NCBI GenBank assembly: GCA_036250195.1
Contig: JAVHZZ010000004.1
Span: 322,860,628-322,924,627 of the forward strand
DNA: 64,000 nt
Direction: 5' to 3'
DNA from: Mixophyes australis
Lineage: Eukaryota; Chordata; Amphibia; Anura; Limnodynastidae
Below are positions 13,073 through 25,139 of the stretch, piece by piece; position 1 is the stretch's first letter, and the number at the start of each line of letters is the position of its first letter. The notes under the pieces were generated by a model. The model saw only the letters and a program-made list of their open reading frames with translations. It ran no database searches and was not told the DNA's origin. The translations under genes and the position numbers were made by a program.

Positions 13073-13276
13073 CGTTCTGCACAAGATCTACGTCTCTCCT
13101 CCACTCTCATCACATCCTCTGATTCTCGGTTACAGGATTTTTTCCGGGCTGCACCTACTTTGTGGAATTCCCTCCCACGCACAGTAAGACTTTCCTCTAG
13201 TCTTCAAACCTTCAAGCATTCACTGAAAACCCACCTCTTCAGACAAGGTTATGATATTCCTCAACCATCATCTTAA
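13073..13276 (+). pseudogene. L2-type ORF2p C-terminus
   Basis: A 68-codon frame ending in TAA encodes the C-terminal tail typical of L2 reverse-transcriptase proteins. Key residues are the run AAPTLWNSLP followed by a Phe-Lys-x-x-Leu-Lys-Thr-His-Leu-Phe block. In full-length elements this tail lies downstream of the RT domain. The endonuclease and RT domains are absent, so this is a dead fragment. It lacks its own start codon in this frame. Confidence 0.82.
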
Positions 13277-13575
13277 TTTCCCTAGATTACCCTATTGCCA
13301 TCCTCTACACTGCTAACGCAAGACAACAACCTTCTGACCAACATTGCAACACACACAGCCCACTCAGTACTTTTACCTTTGCAGTCTGGCTGGTCCATTG
13401 TGCAATATGATGTAGCACATGCCCTTGTGTTTCTAACTCCCATTGTCCTATAGATTGTAAGCTTTCGAGCAGGGTTCTCTTACCTCTCTGTCTGTATGTA
13501 TTACCCAGTATTGTCTTATTAATGTTTGTTCCCAATTGTAAAGCACTACGGAATTTGCTGGCACTATATAAATAA

Positions 13576-13597
13576 ATGTTGATGATGATGATGATAT
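13576..13597 (+). repeat. (TGA)n LINE tail microsatellite
   Basis: A short trinucleotide array at the 3' end of the L2 remnant. This is the usual terminal repeat of L2 elements. Confidence 0.85.
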
Positions 13598-16500
13598 AGT
13601 CTGAATGTGTAATAAAAATTGAATCAACCAACAACTAAATGTATCCACTTTCCCCCGTGTGTATATTTAAATATGTTTTTATCCTTTAGAAGAAAAATTG
13701 TGGGTTTGTTGATAAATTTCTTTGATCTCCTTATAAGTCGGACTTTTAATGTGCAGAACCCATGAAGAAGCCCTAAATCTAAAAACATAAAACAATTTAA
13801 TTGGGACATCATCCCTTCCGTCACACTTACCTTGTTTCACCCACATTGTACTGGAGATGCAGACTCTTCTGTCTGCCTCTCTTGCAGCTCTGCACACATG
13901 GGACGGCGCCTGTTATGTTGTGCGCATCCTATGTGACATGTGTCAGTGATGGAGATAAGAGGGGGCAGCCACATTTAGGGGAAGGAATGGAGGGAGGGAA
14001 GTGTCATGATCAGCTCTGATCTTAACCCAAAGTTTCACTCTTAACTTGACCTTGAAAAAGGTCAGGCTAGGTCCTTACTAGGTCCTTCCTTAAGCTGTTT
14101 CTTCTTGTTATGTTTTTGGAGTCTGAATTAATCCCTTAATAGATCATGCATCACCAGAAAGTGATCCAATGTTGGATATTGTTGTTGCTTATTTCTACCC
14201 TTTTCGATATATGTAACTGGTCATTGGCTTATATAATAATACATTACACTATATAATGACATCAAAACTCACTGTACATTTACAGGGTGTTATACTTATA
14301 TTGACATAAATTGTATATTATACTAATATTAATTACACTGGCTAGTTATATACTATTTACATTATATTTAGCTTACAGTTCACATTTTATTACAAGTGCA
14401 CAGCTTAGCATGTTATGTGAATAAGTAATGTTAATATGCAGGTTACTATTATTTATACCTAATAATAGCACTTTAATATCAAATACCATTTAAGTTAATA
14501 TTAGCAAAGTTAGTTTTAATGATCTAATATTGTAACTAGTTCACTACAAGTAAAAAACATCACTTCTTAAACATTCAGATAGGTTTGTTTTATACTAATA
14601 GAGTAAATATTTAAGTAAATAAAAAAATTAAAAAAATCATAAATTGGTTACAATTTTATATCTGAAAACTTATAAATCAAATCTACAGCTGGTTTGCTTT
14701 CAGACAGTGGATTTAAGCTGTCGAAATACTGCATATCAGCAGAATGATTTTTTTTCTCCTAAGCCTGTCTGATATTTAATGCCATGGCACAAAGGTTATG
14801 ATAAAATTATAGCCCTATCAATCTCTTAGCCTTAAATGTGCTGTTATAATCACAAATGGATCCTTTCAGTGCCAAGGGAAATGGAGTGAGAACTAGCAAT
14901 GTGGATGTATTTTAATAAAAGATTCAGGTAACGACCAGACAATGTACATGATTTTGCTGTATTATCTGTAGATATTTTGTTAAAATGAAGTGCGTGTGAG
15001 GCAATGAACAAATACATATATACATGAAACAAGTTAACAATACCCAACACTGCCATAAATCAGTTGTTAGCAACCTGCTAGATTTCGAGGGCGTCACATG
15101 CACCGCTGACTCCTCCTAAGGGCCACACATTATATTTGCTTTAATTTTGCTTTGAATAAATGAATATAAAAAAATATATATTTTCAGTGAAGGATAATTC
15201 CACCCAAAAGGGAAAATTCAGTTTTGGGTACAATATGCTCATAAAAGTCAACAATAATGTCTGAATATATTCAGTATATAACATAACATGAAAATTTAGA
15301 TTTGCGTTTAACTGAATTGATTCTAAGTATGTCCTAACAATATGCTATACTGTTTAAAGTACTCTGTTGTATTTCTACACTGTTCTACGATACTGATTGA
15401 TATATATTACTTCAGTGTTAAAATATGAAAATTGACACATTATGGGACAGTTATCACTATGTAGATTCTGTTACTAAAATTCTCTAAACTAAAATAAAAA
15501 ATGCCATAAAAATTAGAAAACTAATGTGATCACGTTCTTCAAAATGTCTTTAATTATGTTTCGCCAGATGGTGCAGCAAACCCTCTACATCTGTACACAT
15601 ATCATTTCTCAGGAAAAAAAAGTATACCATACAGTAATTTACGCATGACCATTTCTTCTTATTTCTCTCTCGAAAGCACTATAAAATTGATACTAAAATC
15701 ATAATAACGAACTGTTACTCTGTGCAATAGACATATGCCTAATTCTTCTAGCATGATAATAAAAAGTGCCGCTAATGCTTTTAGGAATTATTTCTCTTCT
15801 AAAAATTGCTAAAGGTTTGATCAGTCTATTGGGGAAAAAATAGGTTATAGCTACCGTTAATTATGTGTTTCAACAAGCTTTGTCACACTATAAAAGTACA
15901 TAATAATATTATATATTTCAATAAAAGGCAGTAATCAGCCTAAAATGTATGTAGACGTAAAATTTTCATGTTCCAAATGCTTGCTATCTAGGTAGTTTGT
16001 CGAACACAGCTCACAAATCGACAGTCTAATGGAGACAAAAGGTTTCCATTAGGACATGTGAAAGTTGCTGAAATTGTATAGCCATACAATCCAATTCTAA
16101 TAGAGCTGTAGTGCTGAATGTAATGGCCCAGAACAGAACGTTTCAATCAAGGCCCTTTGCTGCCAATCAGTGAAGCAAGATCATTTAAGAACATGATACT
16201 AGTCTTCTTCTCTGTGATGTAAGTTAATGGGTTGAAAATAGATTGCAAAGAATAAAGGGTTACTTTTTTTTCCAATTTTGAATTCAACACACAAAAATAA
16301 CCTTGATTACAACATGTCATTTTGTGGATATGTTTTATTGTTGCTGTGATCATTGCAAAAAGCAAAACGGTTCAAGTACTTTAAAATATGCTTTTATCCA
16401 TAGTTCACTGGGATGCTACACCAAATTATTTCAGATAAGGGGATGCTTTTCATGCACTTAAGATTAAGATACCTTTGAAGGAAACGTACATGAGTCAATT

Positions 16501-16674
16501 GGAGCTGTAGACCTCTATATGTCTGATGCGTAGGGTAGGTGCATTTGTCATTAGCACAACTGTATTACCTTGCAGTCTGTCACCCAGATCTAGCTCAGTA
16601 TCTTTATACTCTGGTCATCATGGGTGAATAGAAAAAAAGAGCCACTGCACATACAGGTTTGGTAGCAACACACC
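13598..16674. other. No gene recognised
   Basis: About 3 kb of AT-rich DNA with no gene, RNA or clear transposon that I can support. A short GC-richer patch near 13900-13990 holds only a chance-length open frame. Confidence 0.55.
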
Positions 16675-16836
16675 TCACATCATTCAAATATACACATCAG
16701 GCAGTTACATACATCATTCAGTTATACACATCAGGCAGTTACATACATCATTCAGTTATACACATCAGGCAGTTACATACATCAGGCAGTTATACACATC
16801 AGGCAGTTACACACGTAAGTCAGTTATACACATCTG
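16675..16836 (+). repeat. Short minisatellite, TACACATCAGGCAGTTACATA-type unit
   Basis: Roughly 15-34-bp units built from ACACATCAGGCAGTTA and ACATACATCATTCAGTTA repeat several times. The open frame across it is a by-product of the repeat. It abuts the SINE that begins at 16838. Confidence 0.8.
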
Positions 16837-16837
16837 T

Positions 16838-17159
16838 GGGCAGCACGGTGGCTTAGTGGTTAGCACTTCTGCTTCACAGCACTGGTGCCATGAGTTCGAT
16901 TCCTGACCATGGCCTTATCTGTCTGGAGTTTGTATGTTCTCCCCGTGTTTGCGTGGGTTTCCTCCGGGTGCTCGGTTTCCTCCCACACTTCAAAAACATT
17001 GCCCTTAGTCTCTCTCGGCCTGTGTGTGTGTGTAAATTAGGGGATTAAGATTGTAAGCTACAAAGGGGCAGGGTCTGATGTGAATGAGTTCTCTGTACAG
17101 CGCTACGGAATTAGTGGCACTGTATAAATAAATAAATAAATAAATAGATGATGATGATA
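16838..17159 (+). mobile_element. tRNA-derived SINE with L2-like tail, nearly full length
   Basis: The head has Pol III promoter motifs: box A TGGCTTAGTGG at 16849-16859 and box B AGTTCGATTCC at 16893-16903. A tRNA-unrelated body follows, including GGTTTCCTCCGGGTGCTC and TTTCCTCCCACACTTC. The 3' part, ATTGTAAGCT then TGTACAGCGCTACGGAATTA and a (GAT)n end, matches the L2 3' end at 13450-13597. Other copies are at 24246, 25986/29322 (split), 30314, 49190 (tail only) and 56346. Confidence 0.9.
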
Positions 17160-17380
17160 TGATCAGTTGGTTTAAGGACAGATCTCCAATTCAGACAGGC
17201 AAGGTACGGTAGTTATATCAGCCCCTTGTTTGGCACTAATAATACACAAGTATTCAAAATCATTGGGGGGGGGGGTTTGCTGGCTTCCTAGTCCCAGGAC
17301 AGTCTAGTTCCATCACTAGTTTATGGATGCACTGGGTGCTGGACACAGTATATAGATTCTGGACATACTAGACTCTGGAT
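17160..17380. other. Spacer between SINE and LTR-like region
   Basis: No gene. It includes a run of about ten G near 17265. Confidence 0.5.
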
Positions 17381-18849
17381 TGTTAGGAATGGTGGACACA
17401 AATGCCCTCCACCACATTCTCCTCCCGGCCGTCTGGTTGCTAGTGCAACCACTGAGAAAGCAAAATGATGGTGCAGGAGGTCACATGGTCACACTGTACA
17501 TAGCCTGAAAATGGCCAAGCAGCTCTCCTCTGATTAGTTCCCTAAGATTTAAATAGTAGGGAGTTCTGCATGTCCAGTCCGGTTATAGGTGTTGTGCCCT
17601 TACACTCCTGTTTTCTACACCTTGTCTGGATCCTTTGACAGTGGCAGACCTACATTTTTTCTTAGTGGGGGATTTGGTGTCCTGCCCCCTTTATCACTGC
17701 CAGACACACACTCTATTCTTAGAATAATAGTTAGGTGCTCATTGACTATTAATATTATTTTGTATACGCACTCCAAGGTGCTAATGCTATGCAAATGTAA
17801 ATTTAAGTGTTTTTTCTCTATAATACTAATAGTCAGTGAGCGCCTAACTATTATTCTAATCTATAGTCTTTGAGGGAGGGACACCCTTGGCTAGTGCAGC
17901 TCTTGCAGCATTGAGGAGTAGAGTGCAACCCTATTTTTTCTGTTTGCACACTCTATTCTTGTCCATGTTGGCAGAGACCAGGCAGATGATGCTGCCCAAT
18001 TGCTCTGATTGTGTTTAAAACAAAATCAGAGTAACCGGGCAGGATTTCTATCTGTCCTGTTACTGAACCTGTGCCTGAAATACTGACCACTCTCTGTCTG
18101 CCACTTACCCTGAACCTGTGATTTTATAGATGACCACTATATATGCTGCCTGTCCTGAACCTGTGCTTGGAATACTGACCACTCTTTCTGCAGACAGCCT
18201 AGGACCTTAGTCTTCAAATCTGTCTTCAGTCCAGAATTTCTTCCTGGTTATCAGTGAATTTCAATTCCAAACCTATGAGTCTACTTTCTGTGGATATTTT
18301 TCCTTTATTGTTCCCACCCAGGATAAGACTTTACTACCACTTGTCAAGTGCTGTGGGTAACTGAGTACCGGTGAGCATAAGGCACATTAAGGGGAAAAGG
18401 ACTGGTAGAGCTGACTACAATCTAGCAGTTTTATCTGGTGATAAGACCTCTGGTCCTCACATGGATATATTTATTGGATGCTGGAAACATCAGACTTTGA
18501 ATAAACTCATTGGATGCTGAATCATTATTAGGTAATAGGACTGCCTCAGGTTATTAACACAGAAGGGGGTACAGCCTCATTGTTTTACCAGTTGTGCCCA
18601 TTTTAGCCCCGCTGCTGCATTTCCCAGAATTCACTGGCTTTGTGGCTCCTCCTCTCTCTATTCCCAATTGCTTCTATAGCCTGGAGGCAGGTATCTTTTT
18701 CTCCTCTATCATTCAGTGCTAAGCATGCTGGATGGTGTGGTTTCCTGACACTCCCCTTCTGGCTACATGAACACTGATGGTAAGCATTGGGCGTTACATT
18801 TATTTACATCTCCAACTTTCAACTCTACTTTTAGGTACATTGGTTAACA
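17381..18849 (+). mobile_element. Possible LTR of a gypsy-type element
   Basis: The region begins TGTTAGG and could end at TTAACA (18849), giving TGTTA/TAACA termini. It contains diverged internal repeats of the type CCTGTGCCTGAAATACTGACC (near 18070, 18110 and 18160), as do the better supported LTRs here. GGTAAGCATT near 18780 sits where the other LTRs have GGTAAGGC. An inverted-repeat insertion lies at 17719-17859. I find no 5-bp target duplication, so the assignment is tentative. Confidence 0.35.
17719..17859. repeat. Inverted repeat with 33-bp arms
   Basis: The left arm (17719-17751) and right arm (17827-17859) are near-perfect reverse complements; the shared core is TAGAATAATAGTTAGG. 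The 75-base loop is AT-rich. It is probably a small foldback insertion in the LTR-like region. Confidence 0.75.
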
Positions 18850-18861
18850 TTATACTGTAAC

Positions 18862-19260
18862 TGTCATGGCTGAAACAGAAAAAAGCGGATTCCCTGTGCC
18901 AGTAAAGATTAATGCGGCAGATCAGAGCAGGGACCCCCGCAAGGTTTGGTCTTTGCTGCCAGGAGACTCTGTACCGCCCCTTGATGTAGAAAGTTGGTGG
19001 AATGTACGTAGAATGTAAAATTAATTAGGTTAAGGAAGGTCAGACGAGTCGAGATCGGGTAGACTAGCGGACTGTGAGATGCCAAATCAAAACCAAGAGA
19101 ATCCTCAGGATGAGCTGGAATCAGTGACCAGGAAGACAGATGGAAATTGTGTATAAAAATCAAAACCAGAAGAATAATCAGAAGCTGAGCTGAAGTCAAT
19201 ACCTGGAAAATGCTGGAGTCTGTCAAACTGCTGAAAATCTTGTCAGTAAGCATAAACACT
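18862..19260 (-). other. Possible minus-strand LTR fragment
   Basis: Read on the minus strand the segment contains pyrimidine-rich phrases such as TCCTGAGGATTCTCTTGG, similar in style to the LTRs at 20747 and 26111. Its minus-strand end, next to 18862, would be TGACA. No partner end or duplication is seen. An ATG frame of 49 codons on the plus strand (18866-19015) has no recognised motif and is probably not a gene. Confidence 0.3.
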
Positions 19261-19936
19261 ATAGAGGCAGGGTGACCTGATGCTCTGGCAGTGAATAGGA
19301 CTCAGAGTCAAGTTTAAACAGACTGCCTTTAATTTGAAATACCCACCTCCAGTGACATCAGTGTTCACCTGTCCACAAGTTATTAAAGAATCAAGAAGTT
19401 GTACACTTACTGCTCGGAAACAAAGGATGTAGCACAGTGAGGATGTGGAGGAAAATGAAATGCCGGATGCCAAGTCCTGTAAGTGAAACGCAGTTTGCGA
19501 CGCCAGCATGTGATAATGATAGGCCTGCCATCCTGTCTTTCGCCTTTGCCTCTAACATGGCTACAATCAGCCCAGCTTTCTTTCTCATACTGGGCACTCT
19601 TTCTTTGCCTTTGGCCACATTCGGTAACTAGAATATATTAGTCAATTAATCCATTAGTCCGCACAGCAAAATATATCTAATGTATGAAAAGGTACATCAA
19701 TGCTGTGACTGACTTTATGTAATACAGGACAAGAATGCAGGAGAAAACTTTGGATACTAAATACATACTAATCACAATAACAAACATTTGTGTATTAGAC
19801 TGTAATCTCAGGCACCTTCCTCTGTTTTAGGCTGGTGTCTGCCACACCATGCTGGCACTGTCTCTTTATCCACACTCCATGTGGGTGAACAAGTAAGCAA
19901 ACAGGCACATAAAGGTTCAGTAATTAAACACTTTCA
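19261..19936. other. Unassigned DNA with one copy of a diverged duplication
   Basis: No gene is seen. 19517-19630 is similar to 20424-20539, listed separately. Confidence 0.5.
19517..19630 (+). repeat. Diverged direct repeat, copy 1
   Basis: Shared blocks with 20424-20539 in the same order include CATCCTGTCT, CTGGGCAC and GTAACTA. The pair is about 900 bp apart and flanks a MITE. It could be an old tandem duplication or an interspersed family. Confidence 0.6.
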
Positions 19937-20236
19937 CCTGATTCATTAAGAAAAGTAAAGCAAAAAATTAGTAACTTTGCACCTTAGCAAAACCATGGTG
20001 CATTGGTGGTAAATTTAAAATGTAGGGATAGGTTTATAGTTCAGGTAGGACATGTGATATTTCAACTTTAAATTTCAGCGTAAAAATAAAGTTAAAGTAT
20101 TTGTGTGCTACATGAAAGAACAGCCAGTATTTTCCAAATGTGCAAAACAATAAACTAATTTGCACCCCTTGCATTGCAAAATGGTTTGTCCAGGAGCTAA
20201 TTTACTCCTTTTTTTTTTACTTTCCTTTCCTTAATA
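19937..20236. mobile_element. Foldback MITE, CTGATTCATTAAGG family
   Basis: The left end CCTGATTCATTAAGAAAAG and the right end CTTTCCTTAAT are inverted, and the centre contains TTTGCACCCCTTGCATTG and TTGTCCAGGAG as in the full copy at 9031-9364. The arms are more diverged than in that copy. It is non-coding. Confidence 0.8.
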
Positions 20237-20746
20237 TACAGCAGATACAACAATGGAAGTGGTGTACAAGTAGAAATAATAATGGCCTCCAGACTATATC
20301 TCTCTTTAATAAAAATAAATAAGATAGCTTTGTTTATAACTTCACTATTCCACTGCAGTACAGCCCTTAGTTACTTAGTACAGTACAATGCCTTGTCCCA
20401 CTAGGCACAAGAGCTAGATAGCTATGATGGATCTGTCATCCTGTCTCTCACCTCTACCTCATACATGGTTGCAATCTTCCAGTTTTCTCTCGCTGGGCAC
20501 AGATACACTTTTCCTGCCTATGGACACACTCAGTAACTATCTTGTGTAGTTTTGCAAATAACAGTTGTATCGCGTTGTAACCACTCATGCAGCTTCGCAC
20601 TTTAGCCCGAATTTCAGAGCCTGCATCTAGGAAATGAAACACTTTCAGTTATAGAGCAGCCAGTTTACATAATCATCATCATAGTGAGGGAGGCACCTAC
20701 TAGTTGATTAGGCACTCATCCGAGATAGTCCAAAAGTGTAATTTAC
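20237..20746. other. Unassigned DNA
   Basis: No gene. It contains the second copy of the diverged direct repeat. Confidence 0.5.
20424..20539 (+). repeat. Diverged direct repeat, copy 2
   Basis: Partner of 19517-19630; see that entry. Confidence 0.6.
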
Positions 20747-21428
20747 TGTCAGGCACCGTCCCACACTTTTACCTGGTGCCGGGATGGACGCCTTCCCTCT
20801 AGCCTCTCGTCCCGTTGCCTCGCAATGGGACGTCACTTCCGGTTTAGGAGGAAGTTCAGGTGCATGCGCCCGAACATCGCGTCTCCGTTGCTAGGCAACT
20901 GAGACGCTAAGTGGCGCTTCCTGGCGGCGGTCAAACCAGCTGACCGCCGACCTCCATTCTCACCAATGGTATTTTGTGCACTACTATTTAAACTAGGCTC
21001 TGGCACCATTAGGGTGCCAGAGTATCTAGAATCCCAGCTTGGTCTCTAGGCTCCTGTATCTGATATATAGAGTTACTAACCTTTCTGGATTTTGACCCCT
21101 GCCTGCCTGACCACTCTCTTCGGATTATCCCTGGTTCCTGTTTGATATCCTGGCTTTGACCCTTGGCTCCCTGACGACTCTTCTGGCTTACTCCTCTGTA
21201 CCCTGTTGCCCGCTCGGTTTTGACCCTGGATTGTCAATTACGATTGTTCACCAGACCTCGCTGGTTGCTACCTGGGAGGGCCGCGACCAACATGTCTCAG
21301 CGGCTAAGTCCAAAACTCCTTGCAGGATTTCCTGGTGAAGACCTGGGGCGTGGATAGAATCCGCACCTCCTTACGTAGCAGCGCAGATACCAGCAGGTAA
21401 GGCTTTCCTACTACCTTTGTTCGTGACA
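20747..21428 (+). mobile_element. Solo LTR, gypsy-like, with 5-bp target duplication
   Basis: The 682-bp element begins TGTCAGGCACC and ends TTCGTGACA, so the termini are inverted (TGTCA/TGACA). It is flanked by TTTAC at 20742-20746 and 21429-21433. A CpG-rich GCATGCGCC patch follows the start by about 130 bp. The 3' half has repeated pyrimidine-rich phrases such as TTTTGACCC. GGTAAGGC lies near 21397. No internal coding region adjoins it, so it is a solo LTR left by recombination between two LTRs. The gypsy assignment is by similarity of structure to 26111-26857. Confidence 0.88.
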
Positions 21429-21532
21429 TTTACACATAAGCTCCCAAAGCTTTCTCAGTGCTCACAAGTCACTTATTTAAATAATTTGGTCCTTCCAACA
21501 GCTCCAGTCGCACCACCAGGGTGTTACACTCC

Positions 21533-21572
21533 CTTACTCACTCACTCACTCACTCACTCACTCACACACACA
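21533..21572 (+). repeat. (CTCA)n microsatellite
   Basis: About eight CTCA units followed by a short CA run. Confidence 0.9.
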
Positions 21573-24245
21573 ATATAGGAAATCATTATTTTCCTCTAGC
21601 CATCAAAACATATTACAGAGTCAAAAATGAAAAAATAACACAAGACCAATAACATATTATTCGTAAGGGACCCAGCAAAGTTTCATTATAATTGGGATCC
21701 CAACAAAGTGTCATTAACTTGTAATTACAGTGTATCCAAGTACTTTATTTAATTATCTGTTTATTTTCCATTACTGAAAGAGTGGACTAGTCTACAGCTC
21801 AGTGAGCCAGACATTATGACAGTATTTAGGCAATGACATGGACCCAGGGCTGACTCTAAATAGTAAATAATGTATCTGCCTCCAATATCACAAAAGGCAG
21901 AGTTGCAACCTGGATCTCATTACCCAGATCGTGACTAGCAGTGGAATGGTGAAACTGTATTAATCTGACTACACACATGCTGAATTACTTCTGGCTCCAT
22001 TGCAGCCTGATACTACAGTCTGATCACGCACAGAAGCTGACAGCAGACAGATGATAGATAATGATCCTCTAGATTTTGTGAGGATCTTTATTGGGGATTC
22101 CGGTCATATTAAGCACCAGGGGGCCCCTTTATTGGGGGTGGCTTCCAGTTGCCCATAAACCCCCCTTCACTTGAATTACTGCAGTTCTGTGGTTTGGAAG
22201 GAGGAAATAGCTTCTTGGCAACTTATTCATCTGTCTGCATTAATAAAATATATATAACAATATGCAGTATAAGACCTATTTTTGTGGGGATCTGCATATG
22301 TTTTAGGGAACTTTGGCTTCAACAAAATAGTCACCATGATTGTTTTCACTTTTGGCTTTAACGTTTTTGTGACTTTAGGGAAAAGGTAAATGCAGTAAAA
22401 GTAAGTTGTTTGTGATATTCAGCAGTTTCTTGACTGCTGAGAGTGATCTTAAGCATTGGTGAGTAAGTGTATATAATAGTAAAAATAGTAGTATATTTTT
22501 TTTAATTGGATGTGAGTGGGAGATTAGTATTCATTTTGTTGTATTACTTCACAAGGCATTACATTTTATTATTTTGGTAAGACGGTCAAGATTAATTTAT
22601 TAAAAGGTGATTAACATGAATGTGGGTCTTTTAATGTACAGCTTGCTTTATGCTCCATTTACTTTATTTAGCAAAAGTTATTACATTTCTATACATTGAT
22701 TTTTTCCAATTTTATTATTATTGCAGCAAGTGATTTTTTTATTTTTGCTTTTTTTCTAAAATCAAGCATTTGGAAACCCCCCTCTAAAAATCCTGTGTAA
22801 TAGAATAAAAGTTGAAAAGGTGAAGTGTGTTACAGCCAATGTACTGTAGATATTTTGTGTTTCACTTGCCCCCCTTTATCATTTAGATTGTAAGCTCTAA
22901 CAAGCAGGTCCATCATCAACCTTTTCGTATCAGATATCAGATTTTAAATGTTTGTGTGAAGCTTATAATTCTTACAGAACAAATTGCACAAATTAGCATA
23001 TAATTTAACTTTTATGCCCTTATAAATCTTTCTGAACAACTTTTTTGCTCAAACAAGTAATAAAATATTCATTAATTGGTTTTGATAAAATAGAACTGAT
23101 ATCCCGATGTCGGCAATCTTTTTGTAAATCTAACTGTCACACATTTGCTAATCTCTAAATAAAAACAAACGTGCACAGTCCTATAAAACAGTGGTTAGAG
23201 TGGGTAGCAATGAGTGGTCAAGCCATGTCTTAATTACTTTTCAGTCCCCAAGGTAATCTTAATCTGTACAGGATAATTATTCTCAGTCATAATACATTAG
23301 TAGATGTTATACATCACTCAGATGAAGTAGAAACAGGAAAATTAATTTTAAAAAAGCCTGAAATAAACACCAAAATTGACATTTTGTAATAGTAATTATA
23401 AAGGTAAAATGCACAGTTCAGTATTTTTCCGACTTCTCACTGCAGGTCTGTTAAACAGTAAATGAATGGGCAATTGTTCCTCCATACATTACAGATAGCT
23501 AGAACCACTTCCCACACACTGTTCTAATGGGATTTCACACACAACAAAAAAAAGTTATAGGGCTTGATTTAGAATTGTGCCTAAGTTATTTGTACCATGT
23601 ATAAATATGACTTAAAAAAATGAATTCGCTCAACTTGTGTCCGTTTTAAAGTGTATCATATTTTTGCATCCTCTTGCACTTAAGGAGGCTGGTCAGGATC
23701 GTTTCATGCAACTTCAGTATAATAAGAAGGACGGACAAGCCAACCATGCATCTTAGAGATATTTTTGATCTCACAAAAAGCTGCATTACTTTCTGTTCTT
23801 TCATTTCTAGGCATACTTTGTGTAATGTAATAAAACGATTCAGACACAATAAGCGACACATGAACTAAAAACAGTCCTGATGCCTCATCACTCTCATGAC
23901 TAACTCAAGATAATAAGTGATAAATTAAATTAGGCTAATCTGAGCAGTATTTTAAGGAAAATATGTTAAATAAAGAGGTGTTTCTAAAATGGAAATCGGT
24001 TGAACTATAATGTCACCATTTTGCTTTTCCCACCATAGGCATTTTCTAGACTATCCACTAACTTGCAATTGTAGCCACAGATTGTTTCTATGGGGGTGTT
24101 TTTAAAGACCATTATATGGGCATGTAGCTTGAAGTGTAGTTGATGGACAAATAGGTGCACTTACGTAAATAAATGGTGCACATCTACATTTACTACAGTT
24201 TGTTAATAAGCCTTTATATGTATTTCATCTGGTTCATTATTATTA
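21573..24245. other. No gene recognised
   Basis: About 2.7 kb of AT-rich DNA. AGATTGTAAGCTCTAACAAG near 22886 is a short scrap of an L2 or SINE tail, and GGGCTTGATTTAGAA near 23561 resembles the end of the MITE at 24571. Nothing else is supported. Confidence 0.55.
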
Positions 24246-24510
24246 CAGCATGGTGGCACAGTGGTTAACATTGTTGCCTCATAGTGCTGAGGTCATGAGT
24301 TTGATTCCAAGAAGGGTCCTATCTGTGTGGAGTTTTGCCTGCAGGTTTCCAGTCGATGTTCCTGTGTCTTCCCACAATCCAAGGTAGGTTAGTCGGTTTC
24401 TGTCAAAATGGGGCACAGTGTGGTAAGGAATTTATATTCTAAATGACATATCCTCAGTACAAAACTGCTTAATATGCCTGGTGATATATAAATAAACAAT
24501 AATATTAATT
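24246..24510 (+). mobile_element. tRNA-derived SINE, old diverged copy
   Basis: GGTGGCACAGTGGTTAACA resembles the box A region and GAGTTTGATTCC is a mutated box B. The body and the TATATAAATAAA tail follow in the same order as in the SINE at 16838. Divergence and small deletions show that it is older. Confidence 0.75.
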
Positions 24511-24570
24511 ATTATCACCAAACCCAGGGAAGCAGAAAAATAATACTATACTGGTCTTTTTCACACTTTT

Positions 24571-25139
24571 GGCTTGATTTAGAGTCGAACGCACGTCCTT
24601 CTGATCAGTGTAAAAAGCACTTTGCCCAAAGATCTGTCTCAGTTTGCATTTTGACTGAGATGAATCTCCCCGTTACACCTCTCTGTGCATAGAGAGGTGG
24701 AACAAGGAGGTTAATGGACAAGACTAGCAATGCAATGGCGTGCCGCAGATAGGAGCCGTATCTTTTGCTGGTTGCTTTTAGCTGGTGCAAGAGACCTTGA
24801 TATATTACAAAAACAAAGTAAAAAAATATTTAAATTTAAAAAAAAAAGGTGTGCACCCCCTCCTAAACAGCATAACCAACCCTTGTGTTGTTTGTGGGAG
24901 AAAAGCACAAATTAATTTTTTTTTACACTTATTTTTTTAATCATTTATCTCTTTTACAGGGCGCTGTGCATGATACACCTGCACCTCACCCCATAAAGCA
25001 GATAAAGGGGTGTGTTTGCACAGTATTCTAAGTTGCACAGATTTAAAGATCCGTGCCACTTGGAATACTATGTAAATTACGGGATGCAATTTATACTTAC
25101 AATTTCAGTGTACAATGCGTCCGCCTCTAAATCAGGCCC
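24571..25139. mobile_element. MITE with TTGATTTAGAG / CTCTAAATCAGGCCC ends
   Basis: The left end GGCTTGATTTAGAGTCGAAC and the right end GTCCGCCTCTAAATCAGGCC are inverted repeats. The interior is non-coding and contains GGTGTGCACCCCCTCC, AAAGGGGTGTGTTTGCACAG and GTTGCACAGATTTAAAGATC. A second copy is split at 41862-41973 and 44361-44675. T-runs flank both sides, so the target duplication is ambiguous. Confidence 0.75.

Larger units (their letters stand above)
13073..13597 (+). mobile_element. L2-type LINE, 3' end
   Basis: This is the 3' terminus of a 5'-truncated L2-type LINE: the last codons of ORF2 (13073-13276), then about 320 bases of 3' UTR ending in GCACTATATAAATAAATG and a TGATGATGATG tail. 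The UTR contains ATTGTAAGCT and TAAAGCACTACGGAATTTGC, which are shared with the SINE tails elsewhere in the window. Confidence 0.85.

Noticed and set aside
13801..14019. Short open frame in a GC-richer patch
   Set aside because: Length is within chance, no motif is recognised, and the overlapping minus-strand frames are equally open.
16849..16903. tRNA gene
   Set aside because: Box A and box B are present but the sequence does not fold into a tRNA and is followed by the SINE body. It is a SINE head.
18866..19015. ATG frame after the LTR-like region as a gag start
   Set aside because: Only 49 codons, with no gag motif, and the region also looks like a minus-strand LTR fragment.
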